From the NCBI GenBank assembly GCA_016743235.1, contig VRZD01000004.1:62001-126000 (forward strand): DNA of 64,000 nucleotides, in the 5' to 3' direction. Both the position numbers and the translations under genes were made by a program. The notes beneath the pieces were generated by a model that made no database searches, was not told where the DNA came from, and saw only the letters and a list, made by a program, of their open reading frames with translations. This document shows positions 27,995 to 36,558 of this stretch, one piece after another (position 1 is the first letter of the stretch; every line of letters starts with the position of its first letter). Origin of the DNA: Pantanalinema sp. GBBB05 (GTDB lineage: Bacteria > Cyanobacteriota > Cyanobacteriia > Leptolyngbyales > Leptolyngbyaceae).

Positions 27995-28744
27995 CTAGAC
28001 TTTGCCAAATCGGCGTTCCCGTTGTTGATAGGCAGATAGGGCTTTGTGGAAGGCTTTGCGATCGAAATCAGGCCAGAGGGTATCCGTCACATAAATTTCC
28101 GAGTAGGCAACTTGCCAGAGCAAGAAGTTACTGACTCGCATCTCACCACTCGTACGAATCAGTAAGTCGGGGTCACAAATGCCTGCTGTATATAAGTGGC
28201 GCTCGAACAGGGCTTCATCAATTTGCTCCGGTTCGATCAGTCCTTGCTGCACCTTGGTCGCGATCGCGCGGCAGGCTTGCAGAATTTCTTGGCGTCCTCC
28301 ATAGTTAGTCGCGATGGTAAATTGAATGCCTTGATTTTGGCTAGTTTCTGCCACCGATCGCTCAATCTCATCCTGAAGCGATCGGGGTAAGACGGCTAAA
28401 TTCCCCACAAACCGAATTTGGACATCCTCCTCGATCATTTCCCGCAGTTCTTGCCGCAATGCCCGCTCAAACAAGGTCATCAGAAACTCGACTTCTTCTG
28501 AGGGTCTACCCCAGTTTTCCGTGGAGAAGGCATAAGCCGTTAAGGCTTTAATCCCCCAGTGGCCACAGCAACGCAACAAATCTTTCAGGACATCGACTCC
28601 ACGTTGATGCCCCATAATGCGTGGCATCCCGCGTTTTTTTGCCCAACGACCATTGCCATCCATAATCACAGCCACATGCCGAGGTAGGCGTTCTCGCAAT
28701 AGATCCGCTGGTAGCTCTTGCAAGATGATTGGCTTCGCAGTCAT
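27995..28744 (-). CDS. uppS: Isoprenyl transferase (cis-prenyl diphosphate synthase)
   Basis: This 249-residue enzyme condenses isopentenyl units onto farnesyl diphosphate to make the undecaprenyl-type carrier for cell wall. Signature motifs are '[16 protein letters not shown]', '[10 protein letters not shown]', '[12 protein letters not shown]' and '[19 protein letters not shown]'. It is convergent with DUF3143 (10 bp gap) and co-directional with cdaA and lysA upstream, the common cyanobacterial arrangement. Confidence 0.97.
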   Translation of the reverse strand: MTAKPIILQELPADLLRERLPRHVAVIMDGNGRWAKKRGMPRIMGHQRGVDVLKDLLRCCGHWGIKALTAYAFSTENWGRPSEEVEFLMTLFERALRQELREMIEEDVQIRFVGNLAVLPRSLQDEIERSVAETSQNQGIQFTIATNYGGRQEILQACRAIATKVQQGLIEPEQIDEALFERHLYTAGICDPDLLIRTSGEMRVSNFLLWQVAYSEIYVTDTLWPDFDRKAFHKALSAYQQRERRFGKV

Positions 28745-28967
28745 GTTGTCTCCAGAGAAGCTGACAGTTGAAACAGTACAAGGGTTAGAAGGTCAAATCG
28801 GCAGTAGACACAAATGGGTCGTCAGCAAATAGCCCTCAGACAAGCAGCAACCATAGTAATGGCTGCTCAGGTAAGGTCGGTGAGTGACATGAAATGTCCT
28901 CCATCCTGTTCTAATGCAAAAGCACCCTCGCCCGATGGAATTCCGGCAGGAATCATCGTGTCTTTAC

Positions 28968-29942
28968 TTAACTTTTACGTTTTTGTCGATCGAATAGTTG
29001 CGCCATAACCATCCAAACTTTAGCGCCAATTTGGCGGCTTAATGTCCGGAGATCAGGAGCAACCGCTTCGCGATCGACCGACTGCGACAATCGTGCCTCC
29101 AACAGCTCCTTCAATTTACTGCTCGTTAAGGGTCGGTTTAATGTACCCCGTTCTGCCAGGGAAATTGATCCAGTTTCCTCAGAAACCACCACACAAATGC
29201 AATTTTCCACGCGTTCCGTAATCCCCATCGCAGCCCGATGGCGAGTCCCTAGCTGCCGCGATGCCGTTCGCTCCGATAACGGCAAAATCACTCCGGCGGC
29301 GATCAAACGCGAATCCCGAATCAACACAGCACCGTCATGTAACAACGTGGTGGTTTGGAAAATGGTTTGGATTAATTCCTTCGACACTTCAGCATTCAAT
29401 CGCACTCCGGGTACTGAGAAATCGCGTTCATCGATCGGGATGCCAGTCTCTAGAATCAGCAAAGCCCCCGTCCGATTCTGCGATAGTTCTTTCACAGCAT
29501 CAACAATTTCATCCGTCACACTACTAGACTTATGCGGATTGACCCGATAAGGCTGAAGGAGTTGCAGGAGTTGGCCTCTCCCCAACTGCTCTAGAAAGCG
29601 CCGAAACTCCGATTGCAGAATGAACGCCATTGCCACGGCTGAACCAATAACCAGATTACTCAGGACAAAGCTCAGCAGATCGAGCTTCATACGAGTACTA
29701 ACCGCCGCTGCCAGCATTAATAGGATGAAGCCCCGTACCATCCATAGAGTACGACGTTCCCCAATAATCACCAGCATCATATAAGTCAGTGCCACCACCA
29801 ACCCGACATCGACTAGTCGCCGAGTTCTCTCCCAAACCAAGAGAACCGCCTCCCAAGACGATGCCGAATCGGGATTAGTCAGAAGCAACAGGGACTGTAT
29901 CCAGCCAGGATCCGCCAGCAATTGCCTCCATAAGTACCCCAT
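28968..29942 (-). CDS. cdaA: Diadenylate cyclase CdaA
   Basis: CdaA makes cyclic di-AMP from two ATP. The 324-residue protein has three predicted N-terminal membrane helices (about 45-110) and a DisA_N domain with the catalytic DGA motif at 203-205 (LLHDGAVLIRD) and the ATP-binding RHR at 234-236 (GTRHRAAMG). Both motifs are intact. In many bacteria c-di-AMP controls potassium and osmotic balance. The gene lies between lysA and uppS on the same strand. Confidence 0.95.
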   Translation of the reverse strand: MGYLWRQLLADPGWIQSLLLLTNPDSASSWEAVLLVWERTRRLVDVGLVVALTYMMLVIIGERRTLWMVRGFILLMLAAAVSTRMKLDLLSFVLSNLVIGSAVAMAFILQSEFRRFLEQLGRGQLLQLLQPYRVNPHKSSSVTDEIVDAVKELSQNRTGALLILETGIPIDERDFSVPGVRLNAEVSKELIQTIFQTTTLLHDGAVLIRDSRLIAAGVILPLSERTASRQLGTRHRAAMGITERVENCICVVVSEETGSISLAERGTLNRPLTSSKLKELLEARLSQSVDREAVAPDLRTLSRQIGAKVWMVMAQLFDRQKRKS

Positions 29943-30009
29943 CGATCTGGATCAACCCTGTGCTTTGCAACTTTGACTCTGCTGGATGCTGATATAGAAA
30001 TCAGCCACA

Positions 30010-31419
30010 TTACGCTTCAACCGTTGGCGGCTGAAACCGTTCTGGCAACCGATCTTGCCGCACTAAATCACGGTAAGTTTCCCGTTGCAGAATTAGATTG
30101 GCTTCGCCATGATTCACTACAACTCCAGCGGGACGCGGAATCCGGTTGTAGTTAGACGACATACTGTAGTTATAGGCTCCCGTTGCCATGACCACTAGTG
30201 TATCGCCTGGTTGCGTTGTTGGTAGTGTCGCTTCCTTAATCAAGATATCGCCTGATTCACAATGTTTCCCCGCGATCGTCACTGATTCAGTCATGGGTGC
30301 CGACATCCGGTTAGCCACAACTGCCCGATACACCGATTGGTAGGTAATGGGTCGGGGGTTATCCGACATGCCACCATCCACACTAATATAGGTGCGGATT
30401 TCGGGAACTTCTTTATGGCTCCCGATCGTGTATGCCGTGACACAGGCTGAACCAATCAGCGATCGTCCAGGTTCGCTCAATAGCTTAGGTAATGGGACAT
30501 TTTGCTCCTGGCATGCTGCCACGATCGCCGTAGCCACCGTCTTCACCCAGGCATCAATACTCGGTGGATCGTCAGATTCTACATACCGAATACCTAATCC
30601 ACCACCAATATTTAACTCCTGCATCGGCAGACCATATTGGATCGCTTTACTAAACCACTGCACCATCACAGCCGCTAAATCATTGTGCGGTTGTAGTTCA
30701 AAGATCTGGGAGCCAATGTGAGCATGTAAACCCACACATGCCAACTTCGACTGCTGGCTGACAAACTCTAACACTTCGGTGACTTGATTCGGGTCGAAGC
30801 CAAACTTACTGTCTAAATGTCCAGTCCGGATGTACTCATGGGTATGGCATTCAATCCCCGGTGTGAGGCGGAGCATGATCCGGATCGGTTGTTCAACCGC
30901 AAATTCGGCTAACGTCCGGAGTTCCAGCCAATTATCAACAATAATCGTGCACCCTGTTTCTACCGCAAAGGTCAGTTCGTCACGGGACTTATTATTGCCA
31001 TGGAAGTAAATTTTATCAGGGCTGACTCCCGCTTCCAGCGCCGTGAAGAGTTCGCCGCCCGATACCACATCCATCCCTAGCCCTTCACTAGCGGCGATCG
31101 CGCAAACGACAAGACAACTCCAGGCTTTTGAGGCATATAACACCTGAGACTCGCCAGGATAGTAGCGGCGAAAGGCTTCCCGATACTGCTGGCAAGCTGC
31201 CCGCAACGTGGTTTCATCCAGAATATACAGAGGCGAACCAAATTTCTGGACTAAGTCGGGGACATCACAACCACCAATCTCCAAGTGATCGGCTTGATTA
31301 ATCACCGTAGTCAGCGGTAACAACGATTGATTAGGAGAGCGGGTGTCCGTTGCTACTACACCATCCGGTAAATATTGACGACCCGAATTGCAACCCTCCG
31401 TAGCCTGGGTAAATACCAT
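30010..31419 (-). CDS. lysA: Diaminopimelate decarboxylase
   Basis: The 469-residue PLP enzyme makes L-lysine from meso-diaminopimelate. The PLP-binding Lys is in 'VLYASKAWSC', followed by 'GLGMDVVSGGELFTALEAG'. 'FHGNNKSRDEL', 'GLHAHIGSQIF' and 'EPGRSLIG' are also diagnostic, and 'CESGDIL' and 'MATGAYNYSMSSNYNRI' close the fold. It has an N-terminal extension of about 30 residues relative to shorter relatives. It is followed by cdaA (67 bp gap) and uppS. Confidence 0.97.
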   Translation of the reverse strand: MVFTQATEGCNSGRQYLPDGVVATDTRSPNQSLLPLTTVINQADHLEIGGCDVPDLVQKFGSPLYILDETTLRAACQQYREAFRRYYPGESQVLYASKAWSCLVVCAIAASEGLGMDVVSGGELFTALEAGVSPDKIYFHGNNKSRDELTFAVETGCTIIVDNWLELRTLAEFAVEQPIRIMLRLTPGIECHTHEYIRTGHLDSKFGFDPNQVTEVLEFVSQQSKLACVGLHAHIGSQIFELQPHNDLAAVMVQWFSKAIQYGLPMQELNIGGGLGIRYVESDDPPSIDAWVKTVATAIVAACQEQNVPLPKLLSEPGRSLIGSACVTAYTIGSHKEVPEIRTYISVDGGMSDNPRPITYQSVYRAVVANRMSAPMTESVTIAGKHCESGDILIKEATLPTTQPGDTLVVMATGAYNYSMSSNYNRIPRPAGVVVNHGEANLILQRETYRDLVRQDRLPERFQPPTVEA

Positions 31420-31519
31420 TGCGTAAACTTAATCCTCTACAAGATGACAGGAGCAAAACCATACTAATAACAGTCTACAATCGAGTGCTGTGCATCCTTG
31501 AAGCAGATAGCAAGCTTTT

Positions 31520-32158
31520 GTGGCAGTTCTCACCATTACCTCCCTCACCGCTGATCTGTTGTCCGCTGCTTTAGACCTCGATCGCCAGTGTTTTGGCGGC
31601 TTATGGACTTTAGACGGTTATCAACGCGAACTCGATAGCCCCAACAGCGACCTCCTGATCTTCCTCGCCTCCCCATCACCCTCATCTTCCCCATCTGCTC
31701 ATCCCCTGATCGTCGGACTTGGCTGCTCCTGGTCGATCGTCGATGAAGCCCACATTACCTTAGTTGGGATTTATCCTCAGTACCAACGGCAAGGCTTAGG
31801 GCAAGCAATGCTGATTGCCTTGTTACAAGCCGCTCAGATCCGAGGTTTAAAGCGATCGACCTTGGAAGTGCGTGCCTCTAACCAATCGGCGATCGACCTC
31901 TATAATAAATTTGGCTTTCAGGAAGCGGGTCGGCGGCGGCGCTACTATCAGGACACGGGAGAGGATGCGTTAGTGTTATGGCGCAGTGGTTTGCAATCGC
32001 CCAGCTTTCCGAGTACACTTACCACCTGGCACCAGGAAACAAGCGATCGCCTCACAGCCCATGATTGGCAATTGACCTTTGATCAGGAGTATTTTCGATC
32101 GCTGCTCGCCTATCGGTTAGAGGATGCCTTAGTAGCTCCCTTGCTGCCCGAGGCTTAA
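31520..32158 (+). CDS. rimI: Ribosomal-protein S18 alanine N-acetyltransferase (RimI-like)
   Basis: A GNAT acetyltransferase: 'AHITLVGIYPQYQRQGLGQAM' shows the acetyl-CoA-binding 'RxxGxG' (QRQGLG) and 'LEVRASNQSAIDLYNKFGF' is typical of RimI. It probably acetylates the N-terminal Ala of ribosomal protein S18. A Ser/Pro-rich insert 'ASPSPSSSPSAHP' at about residues 50-62 lies before the first core strand and matches a pyrimidine-rich DNA tract; see findings. GTG start at 31520. At 212 residues it is longer than the ~150 of most RimI, due to this insert and a C-terminal extension. Confidence 0.85.
   Translation: MAVLTITSLTADLLSAALDLDRQCFGGLWTLDGYQRELDSPNSDLLIFLASPSPSSSPSAHPLIVGLGCSWSIVDEAHITLVGIYPQYQRQGLGQAMLIALLQAAQIRGLKRSTLEVRASNQSAIDLYNKFGFQEAGRRRRYYQDTGEDALVLWRSGLQSPSFPSTLTTWHQETSDRLTAHDWQLTFDQEYFRSLLAYRLEDALVAPLLPEA
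31657..31706 (+). repeat. Pyrimidine-rich tract inside rimI
   Basis: This coding tract is almost all C and T with recurring CTCCCCATC/CTTCCCCATC units, similar to the tracts at 16131 and 47131. It encodes the Ser/Pro insert of RimI. Confidence 0.6.
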
Positions 32159-32167
32159 TGGTTTGCC

Positions 32168-33103
32168 TTAAAGGCCAAATAGCCAGAGCCAGAAGGGCAG
32201 CAGAATCAGCAATTCCAGACACCCGATCGCGATCGCAGTTACTGCCAGCTCTTGATCCAGTTCGTAGGCTTCCGCAATTACTAACGTGGCAAAAGCAGGG
32301 GGCATTGCCATTTGCAGCAGAATGACTCGATGTTCTAATCCAGTCACGCCCAATATTCTGAGTCCAGTCCCAAGAATTAACGGCACTAGCAACATCTTAA
32401 TGTTGACACTCACCAAAGCGGGTTGGAGTTTTTTTAAGGAAGTCAGCTGACTCAACCGCATTCCCACTAACACCAGTGACAAGGATATTGCTCCCCAAGC
32501 CGTCCAATGCAAACCCATTTCGACGATCGCAGGCAGCGGTAGATCTCGGTAGATAAGTCCAACCCCAAAACTCCACAAAGCAGGATTACGCAATAATGCG
32601 TGGAGAGATTGCCCAGGATGATGGGGACGATCGCTAAATCGGGCTGCCAGGGTCACGCCTAAGCCGTATGCTCCTAGAGTTGAGCCTATCAGATCATAAA
32701 ATAGCGCCCAGGCAAAATAATCAGTTCCAACTAATGCCAGGGCAACGGGGAACCCAATATAGCCTGTATTACCAAACATAGTGGCTAGCAAAAAACTGCC
32801 CTGAGTTTGCTGATTCCAGTTTGATGGCACGATCGCCCGTGGTTGCCAGTGACGTAATCCCATTGCTGCTAAGCCAGCTCCCATCGCGATCGCAGTCCAA
32901 GCGACCACTGGAGCGAGCCAAAGTGACCAGGAGACCTGGGTATGTCTGAGAAAGGCAAAAATTCCTAAGGGGACGCCAAACCGAAACAAAAACCTGCCAA
33001 CATAGACTGGAGTCATTTTGGGCAGCCAACGTCCTAAGAGCCAGCCAACGCCCATCCACCCTACTAAAGGACTATAGATGGTTAGCAGGTTTGTAATCGA
33101 CAT
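32168..33103 (-). CDS. AEC-family transporter (auxin efflux carrier type)
   Basis: About 311 residues from the likely start (MSITNLL; the frame reaches 33142). Around ten hydrophobic spans are arranged as in AEC transporters, with 'GNTGYIGFPVALAL' the characteristic conserved cytosolic-facing region in the first half. Substrate cannot be assigned. It is convergent with rimI with a 9 bp gap. Confidence 0.85.
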   Translation of the reverse strand: MSITNLLTIYSPLVGWMGVGWLLGRWLPKMTPVYVGRFLFRFGVPLGIFAFLRHTQVSWSLWLAPVVAWTAIAMGAGLAAMGLRHWQPRAIVPSNWNQQTQGSFLLATMFGNTGYIGFPVALALVGTDYFAWALFYDLIGSTLGAYGLGVTLAARFSDRPHHPGQSLHALLRNPALWSFGVGLIYRDLPLPAIVEMGLHWTAWGAISLSLVLVGMRLSQLTSLKKLQPALVSVNIKMLLVPLILGTGLRILGVTGLEHRVILLQMAMPPAFATLVIAEAYELDQELAVTAIAIGCLELLILLPFWLWLFGL

Positions 33104-33355
33104 AGTTAGGATGGAGAGAACAATCAAGAATAAAAGAACCAAACATATCCAGCGAGGGTGTCAACCGCCACATTAGTCAAGGTAGGCTGATTGTCCTCAC
33201 TATTTACTAACCGCAGGACTGGGCAGACTGTTCCTGGTTTACTGAGGGGTAACTTTCTATAGCTTGAATGGGAAAACTTTGATATAAATCAGACCAGTCT
33301 ACAATTCGTAGTTAGTGGGTAGTGGTAAGTTGCCTTCGGCGCAGGAGTTAAACGA

Positions 33356-34171
33356 TTGGATAAGGTAAGCACAGCGGGAAAGGCAGCGAAAGCTATGAAT
33401 CCTTCGATGGACGATATTCCGATCGCGTTACGGGAAACTCCAGACGTCGCGGTTAAGTCCAAATCAAATCGGGCAGGATTGATCGGTGGACTAGGCGCTG
33501 TAGCGATCGTGGCTATGGTGGCTGGTGTATTGGTTTCCTTACAACTCCGACAACCCCAATCTAGCAATTCAGCCCAAGCCAATCCGTCGATCGCAGATCC
33601 GAGCAGTTCGCCCCAAGCATCAGCCTCAGCGGCTACTACAACCAGTACTCCCACTTCTACCAATAGCGACACCTTGTTAGGGCACTATGCCTATACCGAA
33701 GCACCCGCCGCAGAGCTAGCACCGATCTCTGGGGATATTATGTTGCGGAAAAGTGCTGCTAGTGCGTACCAAGCAATGGTAGCGGCAGCTCAAGCCGATG
33801 GCGTCAGCCTAGTCGCACTCTCCGGGTTTCGCTCCAAGAATGACCAGGACTACCTATTCTTTGGCAAAAAAGCAGAACGAGGACAGGTGGCAGCTGAGCG
33901 AGCCAAAGTCAGTGCTCCGCCTGGCTATAGCGAACACCATACCGGCTATGCCCTCGACATTGGGGATGGCAGTGTCCCAGCAACCGATCTAAGTGAGAGT
34001 TTCGAACAAACCGCCGCGTTTCATTGGTTGCAGGCAAACGCCGCTCACTATAGCTTCGAACTGTCATTTCCCAAAGATAATCGGCAGGGAGTCAGCTATG
34101 AACCCTGGCACTGGCGCTATGTCGGTGATATCCAAAGCCTCAAGACGTTTTATCGAGCCCGGCAGAAATAG
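33356..34171 (+). CDS. D-alanyl-D-alanine carboxypeptidase, VanY/M15 type
   Basis: About 271 residues with an N-terminal membrane helix ('LGAVAIVAMVAGVLVSLQL') and a Ser/Ala/Thr-rich linker, then an M15B peptidase domain: 'SGFRSKNDQDYLF', the zinc-site SxHxxGxAxD in 'SEHHTGYALDIGD', and 'YEPWHWRYVG'. All metal and catalytic residues of the family are present. It probably trims peptidoglycan stem peptides outside the membrane. TTG start at 33356 with CAGGAG upstream, or ATG 33395. Confidence 0.9.
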   Translation: MDKVSTAGKAAKAMNPSMDDIPIALRETPDVAVKSKSNRAGLIGGLGAVAIVAMVAGVLVSLQLRQPQSSNSAQANPSIADPSSSPQASASAATTTSTPTSTNSDTLLGHYAYTEAPAAELAPISGDIMLRKSAASAYQAMVAAAQADGVSLVALSGFRSKNDQDYLFFGKKAERGQVAAERAKVSAPPGYSEHHTGYALDIGDGSVPATDLSESFEQTAAFHWLQANAAHYSFELSFPKDNRQGVSYEPWHWRYVGDIQSLKTFYRARQK

Positions 34172-34240
34172 ACCATCATGAACTGTCACTTAACAATCCG
34201 TTACACTAGAGATGGATCTTGATTGTCAGATGCGCCTCCT

Positions 34241-34951
34241 ATGAGCCAGTTGTCTCTAAACCTGATTGCAATTTCAATTTTTACGGTCACAATGGCAAGC
34301 TTGCTAGGACCGATCGTGCATCTTTCCCCATTAGTCCCCGCGATCGCCACGGCAGGTGCTTTAGGGATAGCCACCTTAGATACTCTGAGTTGGCAGGGTC
34401 AGGGAGCAACCTTATTACTCGATCGACTAGCTCAATTTTCACCACAATATCGGCAACGCATCGCTCACCATGAGGCTGGACATTTTCTAGTTGCCCATCA
34501 CTTAGGCATTCCTATTACAGGATATAGTCTCAATGCTTGGGAAGCCTTGCGCCAGGGGCATCGAGGGCAGGGAGGAGTACAGGTAGACGCTCAAGAATTA
34601 GAGCAGGGGTTACGATCGGGTTCTGCTAGCTCCACCTCAGTACTAGACCGCTACTGTACTGTTTGGATGGCAGGAGTAGCGGCTGAGTCAACGACCTATG
34701 GCGATGTTCAAGGGGGTAAGGACGATCGTCAAGTCTTGAGAGCTGTTTTACATCAACGAGGACTACCCCCAGCGGAGAGCGAACAAGCTGAACGATGGGC
34801 ACTGCTACGTGCCAAAACTATTTTGACCGAGCAGGCAGACGCCTATAGGGCATTGGTCACAGCAATGGAACAGCGTTTGTCAGTCGCAGACTGCATCCAA
34901 GCGATCGCTTTAAATTTAGTCAACATTGAGCGAAATCCCCCCACTGGGTGA
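34241..34951 (+). CDS. M41-like zinc metalloprotease domain protein lacking an AAA domain
   Basis: About 236 residues. Two hydrophobic segments at the N-terminus (about residues 1-45) are followed by a peptidase-like domain with the zinc motif HEAGH (83-87 counted from TTG 34223) and FtsH-like helical segments; 'FLVAHHLGIPITGYSLNAW' follows. FtsH proteins have an ATPase domain before the peptidase; here it is missing. A third zinc ligand is not obvious, so activity is uncertain. Start taken as ATG 34241. Small membrane-bound M41 relatives occur in cyanobacteria and plastids. Confidence 0.75.
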   Translation: MSQLSLNLIAISIFTVTMASLLGPIVHLSPLVPAIATAGALGIATLDTLSWQGQGATLLLDRLAQFSPQYRQRIAHHEAGHFLVAHHLGIPITGYSLNAWEALRQGHRGQGGVQVDAQELEQGLRSGSASSTSVLDRYCTVWMAGVAAESTTYGDVQGGKDDRQVLRAVLHQRGLPPAESEQAERWALLRAKTILTEQADAYRALVTAMEQRLSVADCIQAIALNLVNIERNPPTG

Positions 34952-35411
34952 ATTATTGTGACAGTAGAGTCCACCTGATCGGCGTATTTGTCTATACCTG
35001 AAAGTGGATGTGTCCCAGAGCGGCGCTACTTAAGATCAAAGTAATCTGTTCAATCTCTAGCTTTAGCAGGGGATGCTCCTTAGCCATGCGCACGATTCAA
35101 TCGGAATTAGTGAAGACCGTAGAAGTTGGATTTTTAGCTCTCAGTTTAATTGTGTTAGCGCTAGTTTATGTAGCTCCGACCTCTGAAGCAACCACGAATC
35201 ATTCTCCCTCTAGTTCTGAAACTAGCCAGTTTCAGGGTTTCTGGAACCAGTAATCTCGATCGTTGACTGCCACTCACTTCAGCATCCGGTTGCCCAATTA
35301 CTACTGCCAATTAACCCCAAGTAAATGACAAAAGGAGCATTTTGGTCAACAATGGGATTGCGAGGTGAAAACCCTCATGTTTGACTTGTAAGGCTTCTAT
35401 AACTTGAACCA
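34952..35411. other. Intergenic region with one small candidate gene
   Basis: About 460 bp between the M41-like gene and plsX. It contains the small membrane-protein candidate at 35086-35253. The rest is AT-rich non-coding DNA that should hold the plsX promoter. No RNA gene is seen. Confidence 0.4.
35086..35253 (+). CDS. Small single-pass membrane protein candidate
   Basis: Starting at ATG 35086 (MRTIQSELVK), this 55-residue frame has one hydrophobic helix (VGFLALSLIVLALVYVA) and a Ser/Thr-rich tail. The ribosome-binding site is weak and I do not recognise the family, but the helix and non-random composition make it more likely real than chance. Confidence 0.5.
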   Translation: MRTIQSELVKTVEVGFLALSLIVLALVYVAPTSEATTNHSPSSSETSQFQGFWNQ

Positions 35412-36461
35412 ATGGGATCAACGCGAGCGCGAATAGCGATTGATGCAATGGGTGGGGATCATGCCCCAGCAGAGATAGTCACTGGAGCGCTCAGAGCCCA
35501 AGAGGAGCTGGGCGTGGATGTGTTGCTGGTAGGCGATCCTGACCGGATTAAAGCATGTGTAGAACGGCATACCACCTCCTGTCCTCTGGAAATTGTGCCC
35601 GCTGAAGGCGTGGTTGAGATGGAAGAAGAACCTCTCTCAGCCTTGAAACGTAAGCCCAAAGCATCGATTAATGTTGCGATGGATTTGGTAAAGCAGAAGC
35701 AGGCCGATGCTGTTGTTTCTGCTGGGCACTCTGGAGCAGCGATGGCAGCAGCACTACTCCGATTAGGTCGGTTACGGGGGATTGATCGTCCCGCGATCGG
35801 AGCTGTTTTACCGACGATCATTTCGGGGAAACCCGTACTGATTTTGGATGTCGGTGCCAATGTGGATTGTCGTCCCAAGTTTCTGGAGCAGTTTGCTCTC
35901 ATGGGTAGCGTCTACTCTCAATATGTCTTAGGCAACGATGCCCCCCAAGTCGGGCTGCTGAATATTGGGGAAGAAGCTAGCAAAGGCAATGATCTAGCCC
36001 TACGCACTTACGAGCTGCTAGAGAAAAACGAACAAATTCAATTTATTGGCAATGCTGAAGGGCGGGATGTCCTTTCTGGCAGATTTGATGTCATTGTCTG
36101 TGATGGCTTTGTGGGCAATGTGTTACTAAAGTTTGCCGAGGCGATCGGTGAATTAGCGCTGCAAATTTTGCGCGAAGAACTACCTCAAGGCTTGCATGGC
36201 AAAATGGGGGTATCCCTGCTCAAACCCAACCTGAAGCGGATTAAGCAACGGATGGATCATGCTGAGCATGGTGGTGGTCTGCTCCTCGGCGTCGCTGGAA
36301 TTTGCATTATCAGCCATGGGAGTTCTCAAGCTCCCAGCATCTTTAATGCCATTCGGTTAGCCAAGGAAGCCGTTGACCATCAAGTTCTGGAGCGGATTCA
36401 GGTCAAGCATCGCAAAGACGCACGACCCTCAGCCGTAAGCGCTCAGCCAGCGGATAGTTGA
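35412..36461 (+). CDS. plsX: Phosphate acyltransferase PlsX
   Basis: The 349-residue enzyme makes acyl-phosphate from acyl-ACP for phospholipid synthesis. 'RIAIDAMGGDHAPAEIVTGA' is the family start signature, and 'NVGTRPKFL'-type 'DVGANVDCRPKFLEQFALMG' and 'GEEASKGNDLALRTYELL' follow. It is 97 bp upstream of fabH, the usual lipid-synthesis pairing. Confidence 0.97.
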   Translation: MGSTRARIAIDAMGGDHAPAEIVTGALRAQEELGVDVLLVGDPDRIKACVERHTTSCPLEIVPAEGVVEMEEEPLSALKRKPKASINVAMDLVKQKQADAVVSAGHSGAAMAAALLRLGRLRGIDRPAIGAVLPTIISGKPVLILDVGANVDCRPKFLEQFALMGSVYSQYVLGNDAPQVGLLNIGEEASKGNDLALRTYELLEKNEQIQFIGNAEGRDVLSGRFDVIVCDGFVGNVLLKFAEAIGELALQILREELPQGLHGKMGVSLLKPNLKRIKQRMDHAEHGGGLLLGVAGICIISHGSSQAPSIFNAIRLAKEAVDHQVLERIQVKHRKDARPSAVSAQPADS

Positions 36462-36476
36462 TCCGCACCTTACCCT

Positions 36477-36522
36477 TGGTAATGCTTAGGCTAGTGTCAC
36501 TTCTTGACCTTAGGCATTACCA
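36477..36522 (+). repeat. Inverted repeat between plsX and fabH
   Basis: TGGTAATGC (36477-36485) pairs with GCATTACCA (36514-36522) and the adjacent inner TTAGG/CCTTA extends partly. No T-run follows. It could be an mRNA structure separating plsX and fabH; function unknown. Confidence 0.4.
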
Positions 36523-36558
36523 GTTACCACAGATTCATCACGCTGCGACGGATAGAGC

